NCBI GenBank assembly: GCA_028824715.1
Contig: JAPPCV010000148.1
Coordinates: forward strand, 34,085-98,084
Source of the DNA: Boseongicola sp.
GTDB taxonomy: Bacteria > Pseudomonadota > Alphaproteobacteria > Rhodobacterales > Rhodobacteraceae
Length of the DNA stretch: 64,000 nt
Direction of reading: 5' to 3'
Part shown: piece by piece, positions 37,037 to 47,183 of the stretch
How the letters are laid out: the number at the start of each line of letters is the position of its first letter
Position numbering within the stretch: the stretch's first letter is position 1
Notes under the pieces: model-generated
Seen by the model: only the letters and a program-made list of their open reading frames with translations
Databases searched by the model: none
Told to the model about the DNA's origin: nothing
Translations under genes and position numbers: made by a program

Positions 37037-38437
37037 GTGATCCCGGTCAAGGGGGTCTCGGGCGCTCGAATCGCCGTGCTCGGCCTCGGGCGGAGCGGTC
37101 TTGCCGCAATGCGCGCGCTCAAGGCGGGCGGCGCGGACGTTCTCTGTTGGGACGACAGTGAAAAGGCGAGGGCCAACGCCGGTGGCGAAGGTGCAACGCT
37201 TCACGACCTGTCCGTTCCCGGGGCCTGGAACGGAGTGACGGAACTCGTGCTGAGCCCCGGCATTCCCCACCTTTATCCTCAGCCAAACGCTCATGTTGCG
37301 GCGGCAATGGACGCTGGCATCCCGGTCGACAACGATGTCGGCCTGCTTTTTCGTTCGCTGGCCGTGCCAGGCCGGGGCGGCCACCGAAAGTTTCCCAGGA
37401 TCGTTGCCGTGACCGGATCCAACGGAAAGTCCACAACCGCCGCCCTGATTCACCATTGTCTCGTCGCCACGGGCCGCGAGAGTCAACTTGCAGGCAATAT
37501 CGGTCGTGGCGTCCTGGACATCGAGTCCCCTGGAACAGATGGCACGATTGTACTCGAATTGTCTTCCTACCAGGTCGAACTCGCACGCACCCTGGCACCG
37601 GACGTCGCCGTCTTCACCAACTTTGGCCCGGATCACCTGGACCGCCATGGCGGGTTGGGTGGGTACTTCGCTGCAAAGCGGCGCCTGTTCCTCGAGGGCC
37701 AGCCGCGAGTCGCCGTGATTGGCATCGACGAAGCCGAGGGAAAGTTCCTCGCGAACCGGCTGGTCGGGGAGTCGCGCGAGAACCGGATCATTCGCGTGAC
37801 AGCCGATGCCAAGGCGGCCAGAAGAGGTTGGTCGATCACGGCAAGAGACGGAGTCCTTGCCGAACTGCAGGACGGCCAACAGACTGCATCCTTCGATCTG
37901 GGGGAGATGCAGGGCCTTCCGGGAGTGCACAACCACCAGAACGCATGCGCGACCTTTGCGGTTCTGCGAGTGCTCGAGGTTTCGTCCGCGGCCATCGAGG
38001 AAGGGATGCGGAGTTTCGAGGGCCTGCCGCATCGAGGACAGGTGGTTGCCCAGTGGAAAGGAGTGACGTTCGTCAACGATTCAAAGGCGACAAACGTGGA
38101 TGCCGCGGCGAGATCGCTCGCCTTGTTTCCGCGCGTCCGCTGGATCGTGGGAGGCCAGTTGAAGGACGACGGGATTTCGGCGCTGAGATCCAGCCTGGAC
38201 CCTGTGGTGAAGGCATATGCAATCGGGGGGCAGGCAAAGGAGGTCGCCAGGGATCTCGAAGGGGTCGAGGTCGAAGTCTGTTCCGACATGGCAAAGGCAG
38301 TCCGGAGCGCCGCGAAGGATTCAGAGCCCGGTGACACAGTGCTCCTGGCGCCGGCGGCAGCAAGCTTCGACGCCTATGGAAGTTTCGAGGAGCGCGGCGA
38401 AGACTTCATGGCCGAGGTGAGGAAGGCGACCCGCTGA
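37037..38437 (+). CDS. murD: UDP-MurNAc-L-alanine:D-glutamate ligase
   Basis: A 466-residue Mur ligase. It opens with the Rossmann segment GARIAVLGLGRSGLAAMRAL and has the ATP loop AVTGSNGKSTTAALI, then LELSSYQVE, FGPDHLDRHGG, HNHQNACA and FVNDSKATNVDAAA. The start is GTG at 37037 with GAGGAG nine bases upstream; the resulting IPVKGVSGARIAVLG matches rhodobacterial MurD N-termini. A longer frame to 36776 is spurious. It is the last dcw gene here: ftsW, murG and murC do not follow. Confidence 0.95.
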   Translation: MIPVKGVSGARIAVLGLGRSGLAAMRALKAGGADVLCWDDSEKARANAGGEGATLHDLSVPGAWNGVTELVLSPGIPHLYPQPNAHVAAAMDAGIPVDNDVGLLFRSLAVPGRGGHRKFPRIVAVTGSNGKSTTAALIHHCLVATGRESQLAGNIGRGVLDIESPGTDGTIVLELSSYQVELARTLAPDVAVFTNFGPDHLDRHGGLGGYFAAKRRLFLEGQPRVAVIGIDEAEGKFLANRLVGESRENRIIRVTADAKAARRGWSITARDGVLAELQDGQQTASFDLGEMQGLPGVHNHQNACATFAVLRVLEVSSAAIEEGMRSFEGLPHRGQVVAQWKGVTFVNDSKATNVDAAARSLALFPRVRWIVGGQLKDDGISALRSSLDPVVKAYAIGGQAKEVARDLEGVEVEVCSDMAKAVRSAAKDSEPGDTVLLAPAAASFDAYGSFEERGEDFMAEVRKATR

Positions 38438-38513
38438 GTGGCGACCATCCACACGACGGCCTCGATTTCCGGACTCGAGAGTGCCTGACCGCCGCACGTG
38501 CGCCCGAGGGGCC

Positions 38514-39167
38514 TCAGAGAATCGACTGCCCGGTCTTGGCCCAGTCCTCGAGAAACGCCTTCAGGCCCTTGTCCGTCAGCGGGTGCTCGGCCATTTTCTT
38601 GATCACGTCGGGCGGGGCGGTAGCCACGTCGGCACCAATTCTGGCTGCCTCGGTCATGTGGTTGACCGAGCGAATCGAGGCCGCAAGGATCTGTGTCTCG
38701 AAACCGTAGTTGTCGTAGATGTCGCGAATGTCCCCGATGAGGTCCATCCCGTCGAGGTTGATGTCGTCAAGACGCCCGATGAACGGAGAGACAAAGGTCG
38801 CTCCAGCCTTTGCCGCGAGAAGCGCCTGGTTGGCCGAAAAGCACAACGTCACGTTGACCATGTGCCCTTCCCCGGAAAGGCGCTTGCAGGCTTTCAGGCC
38901 GTTCCAGGTCAGCGGCACCTTGATGGCGATGTTCTCGCCTAGCTTCGCCACTTCGTGACCCTCATGGACCATGGTCTCGAAATCCGTCGCCACGGTTTCG
39001 GCGCTGACCGGACCGTCGACCATTTCGGCGATTTGGGCAATGACTTCCTTGATGCCGCGGCCCGACTTGTGAATCAGCGACGGGTTGGTGGTCACTCCGT
39101 CCACAATGCCAAGCTCGTTCAATTCATGGATGGCGTCGGTGTCGGCGGTGTCGACAAAGAACTTCAT
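38514..39167 (-). CDS. fsa: Transaldolase / fructose-6-phosphate aldolase family
   Basis: A 217-residue short transaldolase (TalC/FSA type). The Schiff-base Lys83 is in [13 protein letters not shown], and [20 protein letters not shown] with TTNPSLI is the canonical N-terminus. Other conserved parts are [19 protein letters not shown] and [10 protein letters not shown]. Short proteins of this class act either as transaldolase in the pentose phosphate pathway or as F6P aldolase. It lies opposite to murD and divergent from priA, with a spacer of about 100 bases. Confidence 0.92.
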   Translation of the reverse strand: MKFFVDTADTDAIHELNELGIVDGVTTNPSLIHKSGRGIKEVIAQIAEMVDGPVSAETVATDFETMVHEGHEVAKLGENIAIKVPLTWNGLKACKRLSGEGHMVNVTLCFSANQALLAAKAGATFVSPFIGRLDDINLDGMDLIGDIRDIYDNYGFETQILAASIRSVNHMTEAARIGADVATAPPDVIKKMAEHPLTDKGLKAFLEDWAKTGQSIL

Positions 39168-39267
39168 GGGCGCACCCCTCTGGCGAACAGTTCCGGTTTC
39201 GTGGCACTCATATACGACACGCCCTTCGGGCTGAACCCCAATTTACCCGACGCTGAGGCAGTCTCAA

Positions 39268-41460
39268 GTGACGCGGCACTTCCAGGAATGCGAACTGATC
39301 TCGGTCCTCACGACGCAGCCCCTCGGCGGCGCCCTGGACTACATGGCGCCCGTCGGCGGCTGCATTGACGGTGCCTTTGTCGAGGTGCCTCTGGGGCCGC
39401 GCAAGGTTCTCGGCGTGGTCTGGGGGCCGGGCGAAGGGAAGGTGGACGCGACCAGGCTGCGCAAGGTCATTCGGGTCCACGATGTGGAGCCGATGCGTGT
39501 GGAGACGAAGGCGTTCCTTGCCCGTGCCGCCGAATACACGCTGACGCCGATGCCGGCGATGCTGCGCCTCGCGACGCGATCACCGGGTCTCGGTGACCCG
39601 CCGTCAATGCGCCGCGTCTATCGTCGCGGCGGCCGGGCGGCGCCCGAGCGGTGGACGCGCGCGCGCCGGAGGGTCGTTGCGGCGCTCGACGAGTTCGGAA
39701 GCCTTGCCTTCACGCTTGGCGAACTGACGGAGGCGGCGGGTGTTTCGTCCAGCGTCGTCAAGGGGCTGGTTGAGCAGGGTGTCGTGACTGAAGAGGAGAG
39801 CCCGCGTGACCGGCCCTATCCCCGAATGGACCCGCGCAGGACCGAAGTTGCGTTGACGAGCGAGCAGTCCGCAGCCGCAAGGGCGCTGGTCGCCGGTGTC
39901 AGGTCCGGGAAGTTCGGCGCCACTCTCCTGAAGGGAGTGACCGGATCGGGAAAGACGGAAGTCTACCTGGAAGCGGTGGGGGCATGCCTGGAGGCTGGGC
40001 GGCAGGCACTTGTCCTGCTCCCGGAAATCGCCCTCACCGAGGGCTTCTTGACTCGCGTGGCCGCGCGATTTGGCGCCCGCCCCGCCGAATGGCATTCCGG
40101 GGTTACCACGACCGAACGGCGGCGTGCCTGGAAGATGGCGGCGAACGGCAGGGCCGAGCTTGTGGTCGGCGCACGGTCTGCGCTCTTCCTGCCGTTTCGC
40201 GATCTCGGCCTGATCGTCGTGGACGAGGAGCACGACATTTCCTACAAGCAGGAGGAGGGCGTCATCTACAATGCCCGAGACATGGCTGTCCTGCGCGCGT
40301 CAATCGCGGGTGCGCAGGTGGTCCTGTCGTCGGCCACACCCTCTCTGGAAACCTGGGCGAACGCCGAGTCGGGCAAGTACGCGCGGCTTGCCCTGACGGC
40401 GCGGTTTGGCGCAGCGGTGATGCCGGACATGCGGGCAATCGACCTGCGCGAGGAGAACCTGCCCGCCAGGCGCTGGATTTCCGGCACTCTTGCGCGTGCC
40501 ATGAAGGAGAGAATCGAGGTCGGAGAACAGGTGCTCCTGTTCCTGAACCGCCGCGGCTACGCTCCCGTGACGATCTGTCGGGCATGCGGAAAGCAGATCG
40601 ACTGTGATCATTGCGACGCCTGGCTGGTCGAGCACCGCTTCCGAAAGATCCTGATGTGCCATCAATGCGGCGCGACGAGGCCCGTGCCATATGCATGTCC
40701 GTCCTGCAAGGCCGAGGGGCGGCTGGCGCCGGTCGGTCCCGGAGTCGAGCGACTGGCCGAAGAGGTTCGGGGGCTCTTCCCCGACGCCCGGCTCGCCGTG
40801 CTGTCTTCCGACCTCTTTGGTTCCGCCAAGGACCTGAAGGCGTGCATCAAGGAGATTTCGGAGGGCGGCGCAGACGTGATTGTCGGAACTCAGATCGTGG
40901 CCAAAGGGCACAACTTTCCGCTTCTCACTCTTGTGGGCGTGATTGATGCGGACCTGGGGCTGCAGGGATCGGACCTGCGGGCGGCCGAACGGACATTCCA
41001 GCTGATACGACAGGTGTCCGGGCGAGCCGGGCGTGCGGAAAGGCCGGGATTGGCGCTGGTTCAGACCTGTCAGCCCGACCACCCCGTGATGGCGGCCATC
41101 CTGTCAGGGGACGAAGAGGAGTTCTGGCGTGCCGAGGCAGCCGCACGCCGAGATGCGGGCGTGCCGCCATTCGGGCGGCTTGCGGGCATCATACTGTCCT
41201 CGCCGGACGCAAGGGCCGTCATGCAGGTCGGCAAGACGCTCGCGGCACGGTCAGAGCCCTTGCGAAGGATCGGGGCCGAGGTCTTTGGGCCGGCGGCCGC
41301 ACCGATCGCGCGGATTCGGGGGCGGCATCGCGTGCGACTTCTGGTCAAGGCGGAGCGAGGGGCGCCTGTCCAGGGCGCCTTGGCCGAGTGGCTTGCCCAA
41401 GTCAGGCTGCCGGCAAACCTGAGGTTGTCGGTGGACATCGATCCGCAGAGATTCTCTTGA
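39268..41460 (+). CDS. priA: Primosomal protein N' (replication restart helicase)
   Basis: A 730-residue PriA helicase that reloads the replisome at stalled forks. The N-terminal DNA-binding domain has LGGALDYMAPVGG and FVEVPLGPRKVLGVVWG. Walker A is LKGVTGSGKTEVYLEA (about 224), Walker B is DEEHD (about 318). The zinc domain holds paired cysteines (CRACGK, CDHC, CHQCG, CPSC). Later motifs GTQIVAKGHNFP and RQVSGRAGRAE are present. The start is GTG at 39268. Divergent from fsa. Confidence 0.95.
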   Translation: MTRHFQECELISVLTTQPLGGALDYMAPVGGCIDGAFVEVPLGPRKVLGVVWGPGEGKVDATRLRKVIRVHDVEPMRVETKAFLARAAEYTLTPMPAMLRLATRSPGLGDPPSMRRVYRRGGRAAPERWTRARRRVVAALDEFGSLAFTLGELTEAAGVSSSVVKGLVEQGVVTEEESPRDRPYPRMDPRRTEVALTSEQSAAARALVAGVRSGKFGATLLKGVTGSGKTEVYLEAVGACLEAGRQALVLLPEIALTEGFLTRVAARFGARPAEWHSGVTTTERRRAWKMAANGRAELVVGARSALFLPFRDLGLIVVDEEHDISYKQEEGVIYNARDMAVLRASIAGAQVVLSSATPSLETWANAESGKYARLALTARFGAAVMPDMRAIDLREENLPARRWISGTLARAMKERIEVGEQVLLFLNRRGYAPVTICRACGKQIDCDHCDAWLVEHRFRKILMCHQCGATRPVPYACPSCKAEGRLAPVGPGVERLAEEVRGLFPDARLAVLSSDLFGSAKDLKACIKEISEGGADVIVGTQIVAKGHNFPLLTLVGVIDADLGLQGSDLRAAERTFQLIRQVSGRAGRAERPGLALVQTCQPDHPVMAAILSGDEEEFWRAEAAARRDAGVPPFGRLAGIILSSPDARAVMQVGKTLAARSEPLRRIGAEVFGPAAAPIARIRGRHRVRLLVKAERGAPVQGALAEWLAQVRLPANLRLSVDIDPQRFS

Positions 41461-41557
41461 GCCTGCCCGGATTCGCTCTGGGCGTGCGTGGCCGAAGCGT
41501 CGGTTCCGAGAACGGCCCCGGCTTTCATTTGCCGACCGAAGCGCGTAGTGCGGTGCG

Positions 41558-42769
41558 ATGGTGAGCATCGATCTCGAAATGGCGAAATCCCTGCCGGTCT
41601 GGCGCAGGCCCGTCACGCTTCTGCTTCTGATGGCGGTGGCGATGCCCATCGCGTTCGCCACGTGGTCGGCGCTCCTGAACAACTTCGTGATTGAACGCGT
41701 GGGCTTCACCGGCGTGGAGATCGGCTGGCTGCACACGGTGCGCGAGATTCCCGGATTCCTTGCCGTGGGAGTGATCGCGGTCATCATCTTCATGCGCGAG
41801 CAGGTGCTTGCGGTTGTCTCGCTTCTCATGCTGGGGGTGGCCACTGCGGTCACGGCATGGTTCCCGAGCCTCGGCGGCCTCTTGATGGTCACGGTGATTT
41901 CGTCGATCGGGTTCCACTACTACGAAACCGTCAACCAGTCCCTGCAGCTTCAATGGCTGCCGAAGGACCGTGCGCCGCAAGTGCTTGGCTGGCTGGTGGC
42001 GGTCGGTTCGGCTGCGTCGCTCATGTCGTACGGGGCCGTGGTGGCAACCTGGGACCTCCTGGACCTCACGTACAACACGGTCTACATGATTTCGGGCGGG
42101 GTCTGCGCCGCGATTGCCGCCTATTGCTGGTTCGCCTTCCCGAGATTCGAGGGCAATCCGCAGGAGCGGCGCATGGTGCTGCGCCGAAGGTACTGGCTGT
42201 ACTACGCGTTGCAGTTCATGTCCGGTTCGCGACGGCAGGTGTTCCTGGTCTTCGCGGCCTTCATGATGGTCGAGCGCTTTGGTCTCAAGGTGCACGAGGT
42301 GACTGCGCTCTTCCTCGTGAACTACGTTGCAAACATGCTTGCCGCGCCGCTCATGGGCAGGGCCTTGACGCTTTGGGGCGAGCGCAACGTGCTGATCTTC
42401 GAGTATCTCGGCTTGACCGGTGTCTTCATGGCATACGCGGGAATCTACTTCTTCGACTGGGGCATCGTGCTTGCGGCCACCTTGTATGTGCTTGACCACC
42501 TGTTCTTCGCACTTGCGTTTGCGCAGAAGACCTACTTCCAGAAGATCGCGGATCCGGGCGACATCGCGCCGACCGCTGCAGTGGCCTTCACGATCAACCA
42601 CGTCGCGGCAGTCTTTCTGCCCGCGCTGCTGGGATATCTTTGGATCGTCTCGCCCGGCATGGTATTCGTTCTGGCCGCTGCGATGGCCCTGGTCTCGTTG
42701 TTTCTGTCCTTCCTGATCCCGCGGCACCCCGTGAAAGGGTTCGAAACCGCGATTTCAGCCTTTCGGTGA
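41558..42769 (+). CDS. MFS transporter
   Basis: A 403-residue major facilitator with about twelve hydrophobic helices. The loop after helix 2 reads [15 protein letters not shown], a loose version of the MFS A-motif region. The middle loop contains an Arg-rich stretch ([17 protein letters not shown]). The protein resembles uncharacterised MFS proteins of alphaproteobacteria, with no substrate clue in sequence or neighbours. Start ATG at 41558; ATG 41579 is a possible alternative. Confidence 0.8.
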   Translation: MVSIDLEMAKSLPVWRRPVTLLLLMAVAMPIAFATWSALLNNFVIERVGFTGVEIGWLHTVREIPGFLAVGVIAVIIFMREQVLAVVSLLMLGVATAVTAWFPSLGGLLMVTVISSIGFHYYETVNQSLQLQWLPKDRAPQVLGWLVAVGSAASLMSYGAVVATWDLLDLTYNTVYMISGGVCAAIAAYCWFAFPRFEGNPQERRMVLRRRYWLYYALQFMSGSRRQVFLVFAAFMMVERFGLKVHEVTALFLVNYVANMLAAPLMGRALTLWGERNVLIFEYLGLTGVFMAYAGIYFFDWGIVLAATLYVLDHLFFALAFAQKTYFQKIADPGDIAPTAAVAFTINHVAAVFLPALLGYLWIVSPGMVFVLAAAMALVSLFLSFLIPRHPVKGFETAISAFR

Positions 42770-43212
42770 TCCACGAGGCAGCGCTCGACATTGCATGCAG
42801 GAGCGCTTCGCTTCCTGCTCCGGCGAAGGACTGGGCAGAGACAGGGGTCCGATTCGAGCGTTGCGGCCCTGCGCGCATGAGTGGAGCATGGACCGCACCG
42901 CCAAGCCGGTGCGGTGGGGATCCCGCCATGACGGAGCGGCCTGACGCGGCGCTCGAGGGCGGCGCCGGTGACACAGGCCGGAATGACGGCTGGCGTCAGC
43001 CAGGCGATGCGTGCATCGAGGCCTTGACGATTGAGTCTTCACAAATTGAGGAGGACGGGCTGCTGCCGGGTTGCACCAGGAGCCGGGTTCAAGTTCGTCG
43101 CGACATGACAAAGGGGATCGAAGCCGGCAGAAGCGGCAACGGGAGACGAGATCGCCGCCGCGCTTGGAATGCGGCCGCAACGCCCCCATATGTTGGCAGA
43201 GGAGGCAAGCCC
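42770..43212. other. Gene-free stretch with hairpin, before msrA
   Basis: No supported gene. CCGCACCG (42893-42900) and CGGTGCGG (42907-42914) form a perfect 8-bp hairpin with a 6-base loop, perhaps ending the MFS transcript, although no T tract follows. Frames running from 42640 into msrA are extension only. Confidence 0.4.
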
Positions 43213-43869
43213 ATGTTTCAAGTGTTCAGGAAGAGCCGTTCAATGGTGAAGGCGGTCGATGCGCTGCGCGGTCGCGACGTGCCAATTCCAACCGCCGAGC
43301 GGCATTTCGTGCTTGATCGCCCGCTTGCGCTTGACGTGCCCGATTGCCACGAGGCCGCGATGTTCGGCATGGGCTGCTTTTGGGGTGTCGAGCGGAAGTT
43401 CTGGTCCCTTGAGGGGGTCTGGCTGACCATGGTGGGATATGCGGCAGGGCACACTCCGAACCCGACCTATGAGGAAGTCTGCACCGGTCGTACGGGTCAC
43501 AACGAGGTGGTAAGGGTGATTCACGATCCTGCATCTGTATCCTATGACGACCTGCTTCGGGTCTTCTGGGAGGGGCACGACCCTACGCAGGGGATGAGAC
43601 AGGGAAATGACGTCGGCACGCAGTATCGCTCCGGAATCTACTGGACGACGGACGCGCAGCGTGCGGCGGCCGAGGCGTCGAAGGAGATGTACGCGCATCG
43701 TCTTGCTGCTGCCGGACACGGAAGTGTCACGACCGAGATCCTGCCCGCCCTGCCATTCTACTTTGCCGAGGACTACCACCAGCAATACCTTGCAAAGAAC
43801 CCGCACGGGTATTGCGGCGTCGGCGGCACCGGCGTGAGCTGCCCGATCGGTGCCGGCGTTGCGGCATAG
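43213..43869 (+). CDS. msrA: Peptide-methionine (S)-S-oxide reductase
   Basis: A 218-residue MsrA that repairs oxidised methionine. The catalytic Cys55 is in [10 protein letters not shown]. Downstream are [28 protein letters not shown] and [14 protein letters not shown]. Resolving cysteines lie in the C-terminal [13 protein letters not shown]. The ATG at 43213 follows GGAGG closely, so the long in-frame upstream extension (from 42640) is rejected. prmA follows on the same strand after about 140 bases. Confidence 0.95.
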   Translation: MFQVFRKSRSMVKAVDALRGRDVPIPTAERHFVLDRPLALDVPDCHEAAMFGMGCFWGVERKFWSLEGVWLTMVGYAAGHTPNPTYEEVCTGRTGHNEVVRVIHDPASVSYDDLLRVFWEGHDPTQGMRQGNDVGTQYRSGIYWTTDAQRAAAEASKEMYAHRLAAAGHGSVTTEILPALPFYFAEDYHQQYLAKNPHGYCGVGGTGVSCPIGAGVAA

Positions 43870-44011
43870 GCCTGCCGCACCGGGCAGCAAGGTGTGCGGC
43901 TTTCGCCGTAACAGGGACCTCGCCAGAATTCGCCGGCCGCAACGATGCGGCACTTTCGTTCCCTTGCCCGGACTGTTGACGGCGCGTGGCGGCGCGCATA
44001 GCCCCTCGTGC

Positions 44012-44881
44012 ATGGCAACATGGACCGCACTGACGACGCTCGGAGACCGCGAGCGGGCCGAGGCCCTTGGGAGAGCCCTCGAGACGCTTGACCCCGAACC
44101 TTCTGGAGTCGGTGTCATCTTGCTCGAAGACAGCGGCGCGACCTGTGAAGTGGGCGGATACTTTGCGGACGCTCCCGACGAGATTGCCTTGGCGCTGCTA
44201 GCGGCGGCTCATGGTGCGGCCGAATTCACGATCTCGAAACTGCCCGACGTCGACTGGGTTGCCCATGTGCGGCGTGAACTGGCCCCGGTGGATGCCGGCC
44301 GTTTTCTCGTCCATTGCGGAAGTGGCATCGAGACCTTGCCAGAAGGTCGGATCCTGGTCCGGATCGAGTCGTCGATGGCCTTCGGAACCGGACATCATGG
44401 CACGACGCTCGGGTGCCTGAAGGCATTGGACAGGCTGGTCGGGTACGGAGCGATCATTCGAAGAGTGGCGGACATCGGCTGCGGGACCGCCGTACTTGCA
44501 ATGGCGGCTCGACTTGCTTGCGGCGCGGAAGTGCTGGCTTCCGATGTTGATCCGGTCGCCCTCGAAGTTGCGCGGGCCAATCTCTCCGCCAATGGCCTGG
44601 AGGGCTGCGTGGCGCTCGTCGAGGCCTCGGGCTTCAATGACGCGCGGCTGGCTGGACCGTTTGATCTCGTTCTGGCCAACATTCTCAGGGACCCGCTTCT
44701 TGGAATGGCCGAGGACATGGCGCGGGCATTGCGAACGGGCGGCCATGCGGTTCTGGGCGGGATCCTGGCGGAGCAGGCGGACCAAGTGGTCAAGCGTTAC
44801 GCGTCTTCGGGATTCAGCCTGCATTCGCGCGAGAATGTCGGTGAATGGAGCACGCTGACCCTGGCACGAACCAGTTCCTGA
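44012..44881 (+). CDS. prmA: Ribosomal protein L11 methyltransferase
   Basis: A 289-residue SAM-dependent methyltransferase resembling PrmA, which methylates bL11/uL11 lysines. The MTase core shows RVADIGCGTAVLAMAA (SAM loop I), ASDVDPVALEVARANLSAN and FDLVLANILRDPL (the post-I catalytic motif). The preceding SSMAFGTGHHGTTLGCL is the PrmA hallmark. The ATG at 44012 yields a normal N-terminal substrate-recognition domain; no clear ribosome binding site is visible. It converges on ccoS. Confidence 0.9.
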   Translation: MATWTALTTLGDRERAEALGRALETLDPEPSGVGVILLEDSGATCEVGGYFADAPDEIALALLAAAHGAAEFTISKLPDVDWVAHVRRELAPVDAGRFLVHCGSGIETLPEGRILVRIESSMAFGTGHHGTTLGCLKALDRLVGYGAIIRRVADIGCGTAVLAMAARLACGAEVLASDVDPVALEVARANLSANGLEGCVALVEASGFNDARLAGPFDLVLANILRDPLLGMAEDMARALRTGGHAVLGGILAEQADQVVKRYASSGFSLHSRENVGEWSTLTLARTSS

Positions 44882-44896
44882 ATGCCCGTGCTCGCC

Positions 44897-44918
44897 AGCC
44901 GGAGTCAGGAATCCGGCT
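44897..44918. terminator. Hairpin between prmA and ccoS
   Basis: AGCCGGA (44897-44903) and TCCGGCT (44912-44918) pair perfectly around an 8-base loop and span the ccoS stop codon, between two convergent genes. No T tract follows on either strand, so it is a weak terminator candidate. Confidence 0.35.
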
Positions 44919-45057
44919 CGTCGTCGTCCATCAGAATTCTCGCTGAGTCCCCTTCCGGGTCGTCGTACTGACCGCTCCGTACCGTCCAGACAAACGCTAC
45001 AAGCGCGCCGAGTCCGAGGATCAGCGAGCAGGGGATGAGTATCACGAGAACATTCAT
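44905..45057 (-). CDS. ccoS: cbb3-type oxidase assembly protein CcoS
   Basis: A 50-residue protein, easily missed for its size. It starts MNVLVILIPCSLILGLGAL, one membrane helix, continues FVWTVRSGQYDDPEGDSARI and ends in an acidic DDDEPDS tail. This is the CcoS/FixS pattern (helix, then W-x-V-x-SGQ-x-DD-x-EG-x-R-I). CcoS is needed to insert cofactors into cbb3 oxidase. Its ATG overlaps the ccoI stop as ATGA, completing ccoGHIS. Confidence 0.92.
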   Translation of the reverse strand: MNVLVILIPCSLILGLGALVAFVWTVRSGQYDDPEGDSARILMDDDEPDS

Positions 45058-47183
45058 TGCCGTCTCCCGCGGCCGGCGTTCAGAATGACCACAAGCGAAC
45101 TCGTCGACATTGCGATGGCAGCCATGAGCGGCGTGGCAATTCCAGCAATGGCGAGCGGGACGGCGATCGCGTTGTAGACAGCGGCAACCCCGAAGTTCTG
45201 GAGCATGCGTCGCCTGGCGAGTCTTGCCGTGCCGATCGCTTCGGCCACACTTGGCAACCGACCTGACACGATGACTACATCCGCCGCATTTCGGCTGGCG
45301 TCAAGGGCGCTGCCCGGTGCGATGGAGGCGTCTGCCGCGGCCAGCGCCGCAGTGTCGTTGAGGCCGTCGCCCACCATGAGGACGGAACGGCCATCCTCAC
45401 GAAGTTGCCGAAGAACGGCTGTCTTGCCCTCCGGCGACACCTCGGACCACAAGCGATCGACTCCAAGCCGGGCAGCAACCTGCCGGGCGCGGGCACCCGT
45501 GTCACCAGTCAGAAGGCAAACTTCCAGCCCCTTCGCCTTGAGCGAGTCCATTGACTTCCTTGCATCCGGCAAAGGCTCTTCGGTGCTGGAAATCTCGTGG
45601 ACCCGTCCGCCGACCGCGAATGCCGTGTCGGAGAATCCGCCGGCCCAGTCTCCGCGCCCGAAGCGCACGGAGGTGTCGTTCCACGTGCCTTCGACCCCGC
45701 TGCCTGCGATCTCCCTGACATTCGACACGTCTGCCGGGGCGGCCGTGGCGAGGCCATCAAGCAATGTCCTGGAGAGCGGGTGGTCCGAACTTGCCGCCAA
45801 GGTGCGCAGAACCCCGCGGTCGATGCGTGGCATGTTTGGCGGCACTTTCAGGACGCGGCGTGTCAGCGTGCCGGTCTTGTCAAAGACGACGGTGTCGATT
45901 CCGGCGAGGCGTTCGAGAGCGGTTTCGGACTTCACGAGCAGGCCGTTCCGATATAGCCGCGACGTTGCCACGACGGCAACTGCCGGCACGGCGAGGCCAA
46001 GCGCGCAAGGACAGGTGATGATGAGCGTTGCGATGGCGACGTTCAGGGCCACGCGCACGTCGCCAGTGGAAAGAAGCCAGCCAAGAAACGCCGCCGCCGC
46101 AACAATGTGGACCGTGGGCGTGTAGATCGCTGCCGCCCGGTCAGCGAGGCCGGAATAGCGGGACCTGGCATTCTCTGCCGTGGCGACAAGCCGTGCCATG
46201 CGCCGGAGCGTCGTGTCCTCGCCAACCGCAGTGGCCGTAGCCGTCACGGGGCCGGTCAGCACGATGTCGCCTGCCGTCAGGGTGTCGCCGACGGTCAGGG
46301 CCTGGGGATCGCTTTCGCCGGTAATGGCGCTCCGGTCAACCTCGACGCTGCCATCGTCCAGAACGGCGTCAACCGGTACGCGCGCGCCAGCCGCGAGCCA
46401 CAGCGTGTCACCGACGCGGAGCTCTTCGAGCGGCCGGCTCCTTTGTGCACCATCCTCGATTCGGATGGCACGCGCGGGCTCGATGCCAGCGAGGTCGGCG
46501 GCGGCGGATCGGGCGGAGCGACGCATTCGCTGGTCGAGAACACGACCGGCCAGCAAGAAGAAGGTGAGCGCGAGTGCCGCGTCAAACCAGGCATGCTCCC
46601 CGTCATTCGCGACTTCATAGAGCGACATGGCTGACGCCAGCACGATGGCAAGGGAGATCGGAACGTCGATGTTGAGACGACCGACACTCAAGGCCGACCA
46701 GGCGTGCCGGAAGAACGGCTGAGCGGCGTAGACCGTGGCAGGAAGGGCAATTGCCGCGCTGATCCAGTGCAGGAGGTCACGTGTCGAATCCGATGCTCCT
46801 GACCAGACGGCGACCGAAAGCAGCATGACGTTCATCATCGCGAATCCGGCCACGCCAAGAGGCAGGACCAAGGCCTGTTCATTTTCGATGCCGCCGGCGT
46901 CCGTCGTTGCTTCGTGCGCCTCGATGCCGGCCACCTCGAGCGCCCTGATCCACGGGCCTGGATCCGCGCCAGGCACCCCAAACACGGCGGCGCGGCGGCG
47001 AGTCAGGTTCACGCGGGCCGAGCGAATGCCTGGCTGCCGGGAGAGCACCTCCTCCACGGTCCGGATGCAGCCAGCGCAATGAACACTTGGCAGCACAAGA
47101 GTGTGAGTCGGCGCCACGTCCGATGCGGCCACGAAATCCGTCGTGGCACTTGAACGAGCGAAAACGGGATCGGCAGAGGTCAT
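45054..47183 (-). CDS. ccoI: Copper-transporting P1B-ATPase CcoI/FixI
   Basis: A 709-residue heavy-metal P-type ATPase that exports copper for cbb3 oxidase maturation. An N-terminal metal-binding domain has SVHCAGCIRTVEE (about 34-45). The membrane CPC motif is in TCPCALGLA (about 390). Cytoplasmic motifs are the phosphorylation site DKTGTLT (about 431), the SSDHPLSR histidine-proline and VGDGLNDTAAL (about 605). Both ends overlap neighbours by four bases (ccoH before, ccoS after). Confidence 0.95.
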   Translation of the reverse strand: MTSADPVFARSSATTDFVAASDVAPTHTLVLPSVHCAGCIRTVEEVLSRQPGIRSARVNLTRRRAAVFGVPGADPGPWIRALEVAGIEAHEATTDAGGIENEQALVLPLGVAGFAMMNVMLLSVAVWSGASDSTRDLLHWISAAIALPATVYAAQPFFRHAWSALSVGRLNIDVPISLAIVLASAMSLYEVANDGEHAWFDAALALTFFLLAGRVLDQRMRRSARSAAADLAGIEPARAIRIEDGAQRSRPLEELRVGDTLWLAAGARVPVDAVLDDGSVEVDRSAITGESDPQALTVGDTLTAGDIVLTGPVTATATAVGEDTTLRRMARLVATAENARSRYSGLADRAAAIYTPTVHIVAAAAFLGWLLSTGDVRVALNVAIATLIITCPCALGLAVPAVAVVATSRLYRNGLLVKSETALERLAGIDTVVFDKTGTLTRRVLKVPPNMPRIDRGVLRTLAASSDHPLSRTLLDGLATAAPADVSNVREIAGSGVEGTWNDTSVRFGRGDWAGGFSDTAFAVGGRVHEISSTEEPLPDARKSMDSLKAKGLEVCLLTGDTGARARQVAARLGVDRLWSEVSPEGKTAVLRQLREDGRSVLMVGDGLNDTAALAAADASIAPGSALDASRNAADVVIVSGRLPSVAEAIGTARLARRRMLQNFGVAAVYNAIAVPLAIAGIATPLMAAIAMSTSSLVVILNAGRGRRQ

